Shown piece by piece: positions 1-8,902 of a stretch of DNA of 64,000 nt. Position 1 is the stretch's first letter. The number at the start of each line of letters is the position of its first letter. A program made the position numbers and the translations under genes. Where the stretch lies: NCBI RefSeq assembly GCF_036010505.1, contig NZ_CP108569.1, forward strand, positions 868,001 to 932,000. The letters run 5' to 3'. The stretch is from Streptomyces sp. NBC_01197 (GTDB lineage: Bacteria > Actinomycetota > Actinomycetes > Streptomycetales > Streptomycetaceae). The notes under the pieces are model-generated. The model was not told where the DNA came from. It did no database searches and worked only from the letters and a program-made list of their open reading frames with translations.

Positions 1-150
1 CCGGACGAGGTGGACGACACGGCGTTCGTCACCGCCGCCGAACTGGGCGAGCGGCACTCCTCCGCGCCGTTCTCCTCGTGGTTCATGACGGTGCTCGACG
101 CCGCGCGCCCCGCCGTCAGAGAGCTGACGGGGCCGAACGGGGGCTGGTAA
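1..150 (+). CDS. idi: Isopentenyl-diphosphate delta-isomerase type 1, C-terminal fragment
   Basis: The frame is open from the first base to a TAA stop and gives the last 49 residues of a protein whose start lies outside the window. The fragment has P-D-E-V-D-D near its start and A-P-F-S-S-W-F about 20 residues later. This matches the C-terminal pattern of the Nudix-fold type 1 isomerases, which interconvert IPP and DMAPP for isoprenoid synthesis. The catalytic Cys and Glu lie upstream and cannot be checked. Its end overlaps the convergent ATPase gene by 35 bases. The family call rests on a short tail, so another Nudix-like protein remains possible. Confidence 0.6.
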   Translation, partial: PDEVDDTAFVTAAELGERHSSAPFSSWFMTVLDAARPAVRELTGPNGGW

Positions 151-619
151 CGACAGGGGCGAGCGGCAGTGCGGACCAGATGACCTTGCCGCCGCTCGCC
201 GTCTGCTCGACACCGCAGGTCCCGCCGGCCTCGGCGGTGACCTCACGCACGAGCATCAGACCACGCCCTCCGGTCTGCCCCTGGTCCGCGTCCAGCGCCT
301 TCGGACGGTAGGGGTGGTTGTCCTCGACCGACACCCGGATCCAGGAGGCCCCGACGGCGACCTCCACGGCCACCTCCGGGGAGAGCAGCGCGGCATGGCG
401 TACGGCGTTGGTGACGAGCTCGGAGACGATCAGCAGCAGGCCCTGGACGGTGTCGCCGCCGACCGGGACCTGCTGGCGCGACAGAAGATCGCGTACGGCG
501 TGCCGGGCCTGCGGTACGGAGATGTCGACCGCCGGGGCGGTGAACCGCCAGACGCCTTCGTAGGGCAGGGAGCCGGCGACCGCCGGGTCGGGCGGGCTGT
601 TGCTCCCGCGGCTCTCCAT
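116..619 (-). CDS. ATP-binding anti-sigma-factor-like protein (HATPase_c, RsbW/SpoIIAB type)
   Basis: A 167-residue protein with the GHKL ATPase motifs: an N box (S-E-L-V-T-N-A-V-R-H), a G1-like D-N-H region and a G2 box (G-G-R-G-L-M-L-V). Single-domain proteins of this type are abundant in Streptomyces and usually bind sigma factors or anti-anti-sigma partners. No sigma factor or antagonist lies next to it, so its partner is unknown. I chose the ATG at 619 because GGGAG stands seven bases upstream; a TTG at 715 would add 32 residues without a clear ribosome binding site. The 3' end overlaps the idi gene tail-to-tail. Confidence 0.8.
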   Translation of the reverse strand: MESRGSNSPPDPAVAGSLPYEGVWRFTAPAVDISVPQARHAVRDLLSRQQVPVGGDTVQGLLLIVSELVTNAVRHAALLSPEVAVEVAVGASWIRVSVEDNHPYRPKALDADQGQTGGRGLMLVREVTAEAGGTCGVEQTASGGKVIWSALPLAPVVTSPRSAPSAL

Positions 620-776
620 ATTCCGGCTCCCGCCCTCGCGCTCGATGGTGACCACGCATTGAGTGTTGGGAATGAGCTGGTCCGCACCGAGCGGCTGAAC
701 AGAAGTCAGCACCAATCGGCGCTATTCGAGGGAATGCGACCGGCCCTGTTAAAAGCGTGACAACTTCTGGTCTTCT

Positions 777-825
777 GATTCCGGTCTCTTGATTCTGGTT
801 TCCTGTCTTCCGGTCTCGAAGACCG
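777..825. repeat. Degenerate 14-bp tandem repeat with a short hairpin
   Basis: Two 14-bp units (GATTCCGGTCTCTT and GATTCTGGTTTCCT) and a partial third unit lie head to tail at 777-817. They form a pyrimidine-rich tract ahead of the enoyl-CoA hydratase-like gene. A six-base hairpin (CGGTCT-cga-AGACCG, 811-825) overlaps the last unit. No function is assigned. Confidence 0.5.
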
Positions 826-877
826 TCGGCACGGTCCGTCCGATCACCGCCCGGCCGGGCCGGATAGCATCCGGCCC

Positions 878-1642
878 ATGGAGCCGCAGCTGCAGCACAC
901 CGTCGCCGACGGGGTCGCCACCGTCGTGATCAGCAACCCCGCCAAGCGCAATGCCATGACGGCTGCCATGTGGCGGGCCCTGCCGGTGCTGCTCGACCGG
1001 CTGGCAGACGATCCCGCCGTCCGCGTCCTGGTCCTGACCGGAGCCGGGAACACCTTCTGCGCCGGCGCCGACATATCGACACTCCGGGACCCCGGTGAGG
1101 ACCCCCAGCGGCTCGCGGTCCGGGCCGAGGAGACCCTGGCCGCCTTCCCCAAGCCGACGCTCGCCGCCGTGCGCGGGTACTGCGTGGGCGGGGGCTGCCA
1201 GCTGGCGGCAGCGTGCGACCTGCGGTTCGCTGAGGAAGGGGCCTTGTTCGGGGTGACTCCGGCGAAGCTCGGGATCGTCTATCCGGCGGCCTCCACCGCG
1301 CGGCTGGCCTCCCTGGTGGGCCCGGCGACCGCCAAGTACCTGCTGTTCTCAGCCGAGTTGATCGGCACTGACCACGCACTGCGGTCCGGCCTGCTGGACG
1401 AGGTGCTGCCCATGGGGCTGCTCGGCCAGCGGGTGGCGGAGTTCAGCCGGGTGCTGGTGTCCCGCTCGCAGCTGACGCAGACGGCGGCCAAGGAGTTCGT
1501 CGCAGGGCGGGGTGACCGGGGCGCGTACTGGCGGGCGGCGGCGCGGGACTCCGACGACCCGGCGGAGGGGGTGGCGGCGTTCCTGGAGCGGCGGGAGCCC
1601 CGCTTCACCTGGACCCCCAGCTCCGGGGTGGCTCCGCGATAA
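878..1642 (+). CDS. Enoyl-CoA hydratase/isomerase (crotonase) family protein lacking both catalytic glutamates
   Basis: A 254-residue crotonase-fold protein. Both oxyanion-hole loops are clear: F-C-A-G-A-D-I near residue 65 and G-Y-C-V-G-G-G-C-Q-L near residue 110. The positions equivalent to the two catalytic glutamates of rat hydratase (Glu144, Glu164) appear to be Ala in V-T-P-A-K-L-G and Tyr in T-A-K-Y-L-L. Straightforward hydration of 2-enoyl-CoA is therefore unlikely. Crotonase relatives with such changes act as isomerases, decarboxylases, hydrolases or dehalogenases. The family is secure but the substrate is not. It is followed 102 bases downstream by an uncharacterised gene on the same strand. 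Confidence 0.85.
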   Translation: MEPQLQHTVADGVATVVISNPAKRNAMTAAMWRALPVLLDRLADDPAVRVLVLTGAGNTFCAGADISTLRDPGEDPQRLAVRAEETLAAFPKPTLAAVRGYCVGGGCQLAAACDLRFAEEGALFGVTPAKLGIVYPAASTARLASLVGPATAKYLLFSAELIGTDHALRSGLLDEVLPMGLLGQRVAEFSRVLVSRSQLTQTAAKEFVAGRGDRGAYWRAAARDSDDPAEGVAAFLERREPRFTWTPSSGVAPR

Positions 1643-1717
1643 CGAATGCCCCGCGTTCCCGCCATCCGCGCCATCCACCTCTCCCGTCATCAGCTTTCCT
1701 GCCGTCCCTTCCTCCCG

Positions 1718-1733
1718 TACCAACCAGTCGGTA
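1718..1733. promoter_or_regulatory. TetR-type operator-like imperfect palindrome
   Basis: TACCAACCAGTCGGTA is symmetric at six of eight paired positions and resembles the ACCnACnnGTnGGT form bound by many TetR-family regulators. It ends 11 bases before the start of the next gene, where a bound repressor would block initiation. The only TetR gene in the window is 60 kb away and has its own, different boxes. Confidence 0.35.
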
Positions 1734-1744
1734 ACATCCAGGCC

Positions 1745-2599
1745 ATGACCTCGCTCCAGCCGCACGCCGGCCGTCGCTGCCACAATTCCGTCAACCCGCT
1801 GCACTCGACGCTGTACTTCTCCCCCGACTTCACCGAGCAGCTCGCCGGTGTCGGGATCGACGACGCGGGCGCCGCCTACTTCGCCGGGCGCAGTGCGGCG
1901 ATGGGGGCCGTGGGCCCCGGCACGATCGCCGCCACGTTCTACAACTTCAACCCCGAGCTGATCGCACGGCACGTTCCCGCCGTCTGGGAGACGGCCGCAC
2001 CGCAGACCGTGCTCGACGCCCGGCTGCGCGCCGCGGACGCCACACTGCGGCGGCTGCTCGGCGACGAGGCAGTCGGGTCCGGCGCGATGGCCGAGGCGGC
2101 GCGGCTCGCGCTGCGCGCGGCCGGAGCCTGCACCCGGCACGCCAGGCCGCTGTACTCCGCCCACGCCGATCTGCCGGTCCCCGAGCAGCCCCATCTCGCG
2201 TTCTGGCACGCGGCGACGCTGCTGCGCGAGCACCGGGGCGACGGCCATCTCGCCGTGCTGCTCGCCGCCGGGCTCGACCCGCTGGAGGCCCTGGTGAGCC
2301 ACACGGCGACCGGCAAGGGCATGGCGGCCCGCTGGATCCTCGCGACCCGCGGCTGGAGCCGGAGCGACTGGGACGCGGCCGTGGAGCGGCTGCGCGGGCG
2401 CGGGCTGCTGGACGCGGACGGCGCGCTCACCGACGCGGGAACGCGGCTTCGCCAGGACGTGGAGTCGGACACCGACCGCCTCGACCTCGCACCGTACGAA
2501 CACCTGGGCGCCGAGGGCGTGGAGCGCCTCACGGAGCTGGCGCGTGGCTTCCTCGCCACCGCCGCGGCGGCCGGCGCCTTCCCGTCGAACCTCAGCTGA
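1745..2599 (+). CDS. Uncharacterised actinobacterial protein of the SCO6745/SalK-like family
   Basis: A 284-residue, alanine-rich protein without signal peptide or membrane segment. From memory it resembles the conserved actinobacterial family named after S. coelicolor SCO6745, whose members carry a degenerate winged-helix fold. Notable segments are H-N-S-V-N-P-L near the N-terminus, F-Y-N-F-N-P at about residue 65, and a C-terminal region alternating predicted helices with a G-L-L-D-A-D-G turn. ATG at 1745 fits the family N-terminus; an upstream in-frame start at 1646 would read through the putative operator. The reaction or ligand is not known. Confidence 0.6.
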   Translation: MTSLQPHAGRRCHNSVNPLHSTLYFSPDFTEQLAGVGIDDAGAAYFAGRSAAMGAVGPGTIAATFYNFNPELIARHVPAVWETAAPQTVLDARLRAADATLRRLLGDEAVGSGAMAEAARLALRAAGACTRHARPLYSAHADLPVPEQPHLAFWHAATLLREHRGDGHLAVLLAAGLDPLEALVSHTATGKGMAARWILATRGWSRSDWDAAVERLRGRGLLDADGALTDAGTRLRQDVESDTDRLDLAPYEHLGAEGVERLTELARGFLATAAAAGAFPSNLS

Positions 2600-2774
2600 T
2601 CCGGTCCCGGTCGGGCGTGATCCCCGCTCTGTCGGCGCCGCCTGCCACAATGCTGATGCACTGTTTCCCCGCGCGGCGTCGGTCCGGCTCCCACCGGCGG
2701 ACCGATCACCGAGCGGGGTCCGGGGGCTGCTCCGGAAGAATGCGGCAAGTTCAGCGAGAAGGCGGTACGGGATC

Positions 2775-5183
2775 GTGACCACGACCACCCCAGTTTCCAT
2801 CGAAAGCAGGATCGCGGAGGAGCTCGGCGTCAGGGAACGGCAGGTGAAGGCCGCCGTAGAGCTGCTCGACGGCGGTTCGACCGTGCCGTTCATCGCGCGC
2901 TACCGCAAGGAAGCGACCGAGATGCTCGACGACGCGCAGCTGCGCGCGCTGGAGGAGCGGCTGCGCTATCTGCGGGAGCTGGAGGAGCGGCGGACGGCAG
3001 TTCTGGAGTCCGTACGGGAGCAGGGCAAGCTCGACGACGCGCTGGAGGCGCAGATCCGGGCCGCGGAGACGAAGGCCCGTCTTGAGGACATCTATCTGCC
3101 CTTCAAGCCGAAGCGCAGGACCAAGGCCCAGATCGCGCGCGAGGCCGGTCTCGGGCCGCTCGCCGACGGGCTGCTCGCCGATCCCTCGGTGGAACCGCTC
3201 GCGGCCGCGGCGGCGTTCACCGACGCGGACAAGGGCGTCGCAGATCCGGCTGCCGCACTGGACGGCGCCCGGGCCATCCTCACCGAGCGGTTCGGTGAGG
3301 ACGCCGACCTCATCGGCGAGCTGCGGGAGCGGATGTGGACGCGCGGGCGGCTGACGGCGAAGGTCCGGGACGGCAAGGAGGAGCAGGGCGCCAAGTTCGC
3401 CGACTACTTCGAGTTCGCCGAGCCGTTCACCGAACTGCCCTCGCACCGGGTCCTGGCGATGCTGCGGGGCGAGAAGGAGGACGTGCTCGACCTGGTCCTG
3501 GAGCCGGAGGAGCCGTCGGACACCGCAGGGCCTTCGGCGTACGAGTCGATGATCGCGCGGCGCTTCGGGGTGGCCGACCGCGGCAGGCCCGGCGACGCAT
3601 GGCTGGCGGAGACGGTGCGCTGGTCCTGGCGCACCCGCATCCTGGTCCATCTCGGTATCGACCTGCGGCTGCGGCTGCGGACGGCGGCCGAGGACGACGC
3701 GGTCAAGGTCTTCGCGTCCAATCTGCGCGACCTGCTGCTGGCCGCGCCCGCCGGGACCCGTGCCACGCTCGGACTCGACCCCGGGTTCCGTACGGGGGTG
3801 AAGGTCGCCGTGGTCGACGCGACCGGCAAGGTCGTGGCCACCGATGTAATCCACCCGCATGTCCCCGCGAACCGTTGGGACGAGGCGCTGGCCAAGCTGG
3901 CCCGGCTGGCGAAGGAGCACGCGGTCGACCTGATCGCGATCGGGAACGGCACCGCGTCGCGCGAGACGGATAAACTCGCCGGTGAACTGTGCGCGCGGCA
4001 CCCCGAGTTGAAGCTGACGAAAGTGATGGTCTCGGAGGCGGGGGCTTCCGTCTACTCGGCGTCCGCGTTCGCCTCGCAGGAACTGCCCGACATGGACGTG
4101 ACGCTCCGGGGCGCGGTGTCGATCGCCCGCAGGCTCCAGGATCCGCTCGCCGAACTGGTCAAGATCGATCCCAAGTCGATCGGGGTCGGGCAGTATCAGC
4201 ACGACCTCTCCGAGGTGAAGCTCTCCCGCTCGCTGGACGCGGTCGTCGAGGACTGTGTGAACGGTGTCGGCGTGGACGTCAACACCGCGTCCGCCCCGCT
4301 GCTCTCCCGGGTCTCCGGTATCGGCTCGGGGCTGGCCGAGAACATCGTGGCGCACCGCGACGCCAACGGCCCCTTCCGGTCGCGCAAGGCGCTCAAGGAC
4401 GTCTCGCGGCTGGGCCCCAAGGCGTACGAGCAGTGCGCCGGCTTCCTCCGCATCCGGGACGGTGACGACCCGCTGGACGCGTCGAGCGTGCACCCGGAGG
4501 CGTACCCGGTGGTGCGGACGATGACCAAGAAGGCGGGCGGCAGCTCACTCGTCGGGAACGCGGCGCTGCTGCGCTCGCTGGATCCGGCCGAATTCGTGAA
4601 CGACACCTTCGGACTGCCGACGGTGACGGACATCCTGCGAGAGCTGGAGAAGCCGGGGCGCGACCCCCGCCCCGCGTTCAAGACGGCCACCTTCAAGGAG
4701 GGTGTCGAGAAGCTGGGCGATCTGACGGCGGGGATGGTCCTGGAGGGCGTGGTCACCAATGTCGCCGCGTTCGGCGCGTTCGTCGACATCGGGGTCCACC
4801 AGGACGGCCTGGTGCATGTGTCCGCGCTGTCCAAGACGTTCGTCAAGGACCCGCGTGATGTGGTCAAGCCGGGCGACATCGTCAAGGTGAAGGTGATGGA
4901 CGTCGACATCCCGCGCAAGCGGATCTCGCTGTCCCTGCGGCTCGACGACGAGGCCGGGGCCAAGCCGGGCGGCGGCAAGGAGCGGCAGGAGAGGGGCAGG
5001 AGGGCGCAGGAGGGCCAGGGCGGCCGGCCTCCGCAGCAGCGGCAGGGCGGCGGAGGCCGGCGCGGTGGCGGCGGCGTCGGTGGCGGCCGGGCGTCGGCAC
5101 CGGCACCGGCCAACAGCGCGATGGCGGACGCGCTGCGGCGGGCCGGGCTCACGGACCCCGGCCGGGGTCAGGGACGCGGCTGA
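2775..5183 (+). CDS. tex: Tex family S1 RNA-binding protein
   Basis: A cytoplasmic protein of 802 residues that binds nucleic acid and interacts with the transcription machinery in other bacteria. An N-terminal helical Tex domain is followed by a YqgF/RNase H-like domain (L-G-L-D-P-G-F-R-T-G at about 330). Tandem helix-hairpin-helix motifs come next (about 500-560), then a C-terminal S1 domain (about 650-725, with G-A-F-V-D-I-G). The last 70 residues are a Gly/Arg/Gln-rich tail, absent from most proteobacterial Tex proteins and probably adding RNA affinity. GTG at 2775 begins the conserved N-terminus, with a GAGAAGG element upstream. A strong hairpin follows the gene. Confidence 0.92.
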   Translation: MTTTTPVSIESRIAEELGVRERQVKAAVELLDGGSTVPFIARYRKEATEMLDDAQLRALEERLRYLRELEERRTAVLESVREQGKLDDALEAQIRAAETKARLEDIYLPFKPKRRTKAQIAREAGLGPLADGLLADPSVEPLAAAAAFTDADKGVADPAAALDGARAILTERFGEDADLIGELRERMWTRGRLTAKVRDGKEEQGAKFADYFEFAEPFTELPSHRVLAMLRGEKEDVLDLVLEPEEPSDTAGPSAYESMIARRFGVADRGRPGDAWLAETVRWSWRTRILVHLGIDLRLRLRTAAEDDAVKVFASNLRDLLLAAPAGTRATLGLDPGFRTGVKVAVVDATGKVVATDVIHPHVPANRWDEALAKLARLAKEHAVDLIAIGNGTASRETDKLAGELCARHPELKLTKVMVSEAGASVYSASAFASQELPDMDVTLRGAVSIARRLQDPLAELVKIDPKSIGVGQYQHDLSEVKLSRSLDAVVEDCVNGVGVDVNTASAPLLSRVSGIGSGLAENIVAHRDANGPFRSRKALKDVSRLGPKAYEQCAGFLRIRDGDDPLDASSVHPEAYPVVRTMTKKAGGSSLVGNAALLRSLDPAEFVNDTFGLPTVTDILRELEKPGRDPRPAFKTATFKEGVEKLGDLTAGMVLEGVVTNVAAFGAFVDIGVHQDGLVHVSALSKTFVKDPRDVVKPGDIVKVKVMDVDIPRKRISLSLRLDDEAGAKPGGGKERQERGRRAQEGQGGRPPQQRQGGGGRRGGGGVGGGRASAPAPANSAMADALRRAGLTDPGRGQGRG

Positions 5184-5216
5184 TCCCGCGGTTCCTGCCG
5201 CCGGATGACCTGACGG

Positions 5217-5254
5217 ACAGGCGGGGCGCGCCCGTTCGGGCCCGCCCCGCCTGT
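5217..5254. terminator. Bidirectional hairpin terminator between tex and the ABC-F gene
   Basis: A perfect 12-bp stem (ACAGGCGGGGCG pairing with CGCCCCGCCTGT) encloses a loop that itself pairs as CCCG/CGGG. It lies between two convergent genes. There is no T-run, as is usual for Streptomyces terminators. Confidence 0.75.
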
Positions 5255-5334
5255 GCGTCAGGGGCATGTCCGGAGACGATGTGTCAGAGGCGGTTTGTCT
5301 TGTCAGAGGTGATGTGTCCGAGAGGCTGTCCGGT

Positions 5335-6972
5335 TCAGACTTCCGTGACCTTGCCGTCGGCCACCTCGATACGGCGCGTCGTATGGACCGCGTCCAGCAT
5401 CCGGCGGTCGTGGGTCACCAGCAGCAGAGTCCCCTCGTACGAGTCGAGCGCCGACTCCAGCTGCTCGATGGCCTCCAGATCCAGATGGTTCGTGGGCTCG
5501 TCAAGCACCAGGAGGTTGACGCCCCTGCCCTGCAGGAGCGCGAGGGCGGCCCTGGTCCGTTCACCCGGCGAGAGGGTGGTCGCGGGACGCAGCACATGCG
5601 CCGCTTTCAGGCCGAACTTGGCGAGGAGCGTACGGACTTCGGCGGGCTCGGTGTCGGGGACCGCCGCGCAGAACGCTGCCAGCAGCGTCTGCGTACCGTA
5701 GAAGAGGCCGCGGGCCTGGTCGACCTCGCCCACCACGACGCCGGGGCCGAGGGCCGCGTGCCCGGTGTCCAGCGGTACCCGGCCCAGCACCGCGCCGAGC
5801 AGGGTGGACTTGCCCGCCCCGTTGGCCCCGGTGATGGCGACCCGGTCCGCCCAGTCGATCTGGAGATGCGCGGGGCCGAAGGTGAAGTCCCCGCGGACGA
5901 CGGTCGCGTCCCGCAGGGTGGCCACCACGGAGCCGGAGCGCGGCGCGGCCGCGATCTCCAACCGCAGCTCCCACTCCTTGCGCGGTTCGTCCACGACGTC
6001 GAGGCGCTCGATCATGCGCTGCGTCTGCCGGGCCTTGGCCGCCTGCTTCTCGCTCGCCTCGCTGCGGAACTTACGGCCGATCTTGTCGTTGTCGGACGCC
6101 TTGCGGCGGGCGTTCTTGACGCCCTTGTCCATCCAGCCGCGCTGCATCTGGGCCCGGCCTTCGAGGGCCGCCTTCTTGTCGGCGAACTCGTCGTACTCCT
6201 CCCTGGCGTGCCTGCGGGCGGTCTCCCGCTCCTCCAGATATCCCGCGTACCCGCCGCCGTACAGGGTGATCTGCTGCTGGGCCAGGTCGAGTTCGAGGAC
6301 CTTGGTGACCGTGCGGGTCAGGAACTCGCGGTCGTGGCTGATGACGACGGTGCCCGCGCGCAGCCCGCCGACGAAGCGCTCCAGCCGCTCCAGGCCGTCG
6401 AGGTCGAGGTCGTTGGTCGGCTCATCGAGCAGGAACACGTCGTACCGGGAGAGCAGCAGCGAGGCGAGACCCGCGCGGGCCGCCTGGCCGCCGGAGAGCG
6501 AGGTCATCGGCTGGTCGAGGCCGACGGTAAGCCCCAGCGAGGCCGCCACCTCGTCGGCACGCTCGTCGAGATCGGCCCCGCCGAGGTCGAGCCAGCGCTC
6601 CAGCGTGGTGGAGTACGCGTCATCGGCTCCCGCGACCCCGTCGACCAGGCCCTGGGTGGCCTCGTCCATGGCGCTCTGGGCGGCGGCCACCCCCGTGCGC
6701 CGGGCGAGGAACTCGCGTACGGTCTCGCCCTCGCGGCGCTCCGGCTCCTGCGGGAGGTGGCCGACGGTGGCGGTGGGCGGCGAGAGCCTCAGCTCGCCCT
6801 CCTCGGGGGTGTCGAGCCCGGCGAGCAGGCGCAGCAGGGTCGATTTGCCCGCGCCGTTCACACCGACGAGACCGATCACGTCTCCCGGCGCCACGACGAG
6901 GTCCAGGCCGGAGAAGAGCGAGCGGTCGCCGTGGCCCGCGGCGAGGTCTTTGGCGACAAGGGTTGCAGTCAT
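5335..6972 (-). CDS. ABC-F family ATP-binding cassette protein
   Basis: A 545-residue protein with two ATPase domains and no membrane segments, the ABC-F arrangement. Both domains have a Walker A motif (G-V-N-G-A-G-K-S-T and G-A-N-G-A-G-K-S-T), an LSGGQ-type signature (the second reads L-S-P-G-E) and a Walker B D-E-P-T-N. A charged linker separates them. ABC-F proteins act on the ribosome as translation factors or antibiotic-resistance factors. This one most resembles the housekeeping type found in most Streptomyces genomes. The start is ATG 6972. It diverges from the M1 peptidase gene across about 250 bases and converges on tex. Confidence 0.88.
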   Translation of the reverse strand: MTATLVAKDLAAGHGDRSLFSGLDLVVAPGDVIGLVGVNGAGKSTLLRLLAGLDTPEEGELRLSPPTATVGHLPQEPERREGETVREFLARRTGVAAAQSAMDEATQGLVDGVAGADDAYSTTLERWLDLGGADLDERADEVAASLGLTVGLDQPMTSLSGGQAARAGLASLLLSRYDVFLLDEPTNDLDLDGLERLERFVGGLRAGTVVISHDREFLTRTVTKVLELDLAQQQITLYGGGYAGYLEERETARRHAREEYDEFADKKAALEGRAQMQRGWMDKGVKNARRKASDNDKIGRKFRSEASEKQAAKARQTQRMIERLDVVDEPRKEWELRLEIAAAPRSGSVVATLRDATVVRGDFTFGPAHLQIDWADRVAITGANGAGKSTLLGAVLGRVPLDTGHAALGPGVVVGEVDQARGLFYGTQTLLAAFCAAVPDTEPAEVRTLLAKFGLKAAHVLRPATTLSPGERTRAALALLQGRGVNLLVLDEPTNHLDLEAIEQLESALDSYEGTLLLVTHDRRMLDAVHTTRRIEVADGKVTEV

Positions 6973-7225
6973 GAGGGAACCGATCCTAATCGCGCTGCGC
7001 CGTACTCTCCGGACCAGGGAGCCTCTCCGGACGGGAGCCTCGGACCAGGCCGGGAGCCCGGGAGCCGGTGGTGCGGCGAGGCATGAGGCGCGGGGTGCGG
7101 TCGTGCGGCAGGGTCTATGTCGGCCGAATGGCGATCCTGTGACAGCTGTGACCGTGGACATGACCAGTGGCGGGTGTGCTGAATAGGGTCGAACGCAACG
7201 ACGATCCCCACGACTTGGAGCATCA

Positions 7226-8716
7226 GTGCATCGCAGACTCATCGTCCCGAGCGTGCTCGCGGCCTCGCTCATGCTGGCGATCCCGGCATCGGCGGCCGGC
7301 TTCACGCCCGGGGCACCGGGCATCGGCGACCCCTACTACCCGGCGTACGGCAACGGCGGATACGACGTCTCGCACTACGACCTCAAGCTGAAGTACCAGC
7401 CGTCGACGGACCGGCTGGACGGCACCGCGACGATCCTGGCCACCACCACCCAGGATCTCTCCCGGTTCGATCTGGACTTCCTGCTCGATGTGAGCGAGGT
7501 GCGCGTCAACGGCGCCAAGGCATCCTTCGCCACATCGGGGCAGCACGAGCTGGTGGTCACCCCGGCCAAGGGGCTGGCCAAGGGCTCCGCCGTGACCATC
7601 GTGGTCCGCTACAGCGGTGTGCCGTCCACGAAGTCGGCGTACGGCTTCAACACCTGGCACCGCACCCCGGACGGCGCGGTCGCCGCGGACGAGCCCGAGT
7701 CGGCGTGGTGGTGGTTCCCGAGCAATGACCACCCGCTCGACAAGGCCACGTACGACGTGTCGGTCTCGGTGCCCGACGGCACCCAGGCGATCAGCAACGG
7801 TGTGCTCCAGTCCCAGCGTTCGCAGCTGGGCCGGACCACGTACAACTGGCGGTCCAACAAGCCGCAGGCCACCTATCTGACGACGCTCGCGGTCGGCAAG
7901 TTCGACATCACCACCGGCACCACGGCGGCCGGTGTGCCGATCATCAACGCGTACAGCAAGGACCTGGGCGACAACGCCGGGGCGGCCCGCGCCAGTGTCG
8001 AGCGGACCGGTGAGGTCGCCGACTGGCTGAGCGGGTACTTCGGTCCCTACCCCTTCAACGCGCTCGGCGGCTATGTGCCGAACACCACCACCGGGTACGC
8101 GCTGGAGACCGAGACCCGGCCGTTCTACAGTCCGAAGCAGTTCGCGAACGGTGCCAACGTCTCGGTGGTCGTCCATGAGCTGGCGCACCAGTGGTACGGC
8201 GACGACGTGTCCCTCAAGGGCTGGAAGGACATCTGGATCAACGAGGGCTTCGCGTCCTACGCCGAGTGGCTCTGGTCGGAGAGCCAGGGCGACGGAACCG
8301 CGCAGGAGCTGGCGGACTATGTGTACGCCTCGCACCCGGCAGACGACGCTTTCTGGAAGGTGAAGCCGGGCGACCCCGGCCCGGCGAACCAGTTCGACGA
8401 CGCCGTCTACGACCGGGGCGCGCTCGCCATCCAGGAGCTGCGCGACAAGGTCGGTGACACCGCGTTCTTCAAGATCCTCAAGGGGTGGCCCGCCGAGCAC
8501 GCATACGGCAACGCCTCGGTGGCCGACTTCGAGAAGTACGCCGAGCAGGTCTCGGGCAAGCCGCTGGCCGCCTTCTTCGACACCTGGCTGTTCACCCCGT
8601 CCAAGCCCGCGCAGCAGTCGGCGCGGCAGGCACGGATCGCGCACCCGGACGCCCGGCCCGTGGAGCCGAAGTCCTGGCACCAGATCGAGCGGACGCACAC
8701 CGTCCACGACCGCTGA
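7226..8716 (+). CDS. Secreted M1 family zinc metallopeptidase
   Basis: A 496-residue protein with an N-terminal signal peptide ending near A-S-A-A at about residue 24. The zinc site is clear: H-E-L-A-H at about residue 317, followed 18 residues on by the third ligand in N-E-G-F-A. The exopeptidase G-x-M-E-N motif of classical aminopeptidases N is replaced here by G-Y-A-L-E-T-E-T-R. That form occurs in a secreted actinobacterial subgroup, so strict aminopeptidase activity should not be assumed. The start is GTG 7226 with GGAG upstream. A strong terminator follows the stop. Confidence 0.88.
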   Translation: MHRRLIVPSVLAASLMLAIPASAAGFTPGAPGIGDPYYPAYGNGGYDVSHYDLKLKYQPSTDRLDGTATILATTTQDLSRFDLDFLLDVSEVRVNGAKASFATSGQHELVVTPAKGLAKGSAVTIVVRYSGVPSTKSAYGFNTWHRTPDGAVAADEPESAWWWFPSNDHPLDKATYDVSVSVPDGTQAISNGVLQSQRSQLGRTTYNWRSNKPQATYLTTLAVGKFDITTGTTAAGVPIINAYSKDLGDNAGAARASVERTGEVADWLSGYFGPYPFNALGGYVPNTTTGYALETETRPFYSPKQFANGANVSVVVHELAHQWYGDDVSLKGWKDIWINEGFASYAEWLWSESQGDGTAQELADYVYASHPADDAFWKVKPGDPGPANQFDDAVYDRGALAIQELRDKVGDTAFFKILKGWPAEHAYGNASVADFEKYAEQVSGKPLAAFFDTWLFTPSKPAQQSARQARIAHPDARPVEPKSWHQIERTHTVHDR

Positions 8717-8729
8717 CCTGCGGCCACCG

Positions 8730-8766
8730 GAGCCGCCCCGCCCCGCTGACCGGGGCGGCGCGGCTC
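8730..8766. terminator. Hairpin terminator after the M1 peptidase gene
   Basis: Two 16-base arms beginning GAGCCGC and ending GCGGCTC pair with one mismatch around a five-base loop, starting 13 bases after the stop codon. Confidence 0.75.
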
Positions 8767-8902
8767 CGCGCGTCGGGTGCGAATGGGGCGGCGCGGCTTC
8801 CTGCGTACGGCAGGCGGTGGTTACGCTGCTCCGGCACCGCGCGAGCGCCGCCGCGGAGCGAGTACCCGCCCGCCCTGCTGCCGCGCCCGACGAGGAGTAC
8901 CG

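Noticed and set aside
1349..2893. A 514-codon antisense frame across the hydratase, SCO6745-like and tex starts
   Set aside because: It crosses three well-supported plus-strand genes and has no recognisable domain.
5266..7086. A 606-codon plus-strand frame opposite the first ABC-F gene
   Set aside because: The minus-strand frame carries both ATPase motif sets; this one is a compositional shadow.
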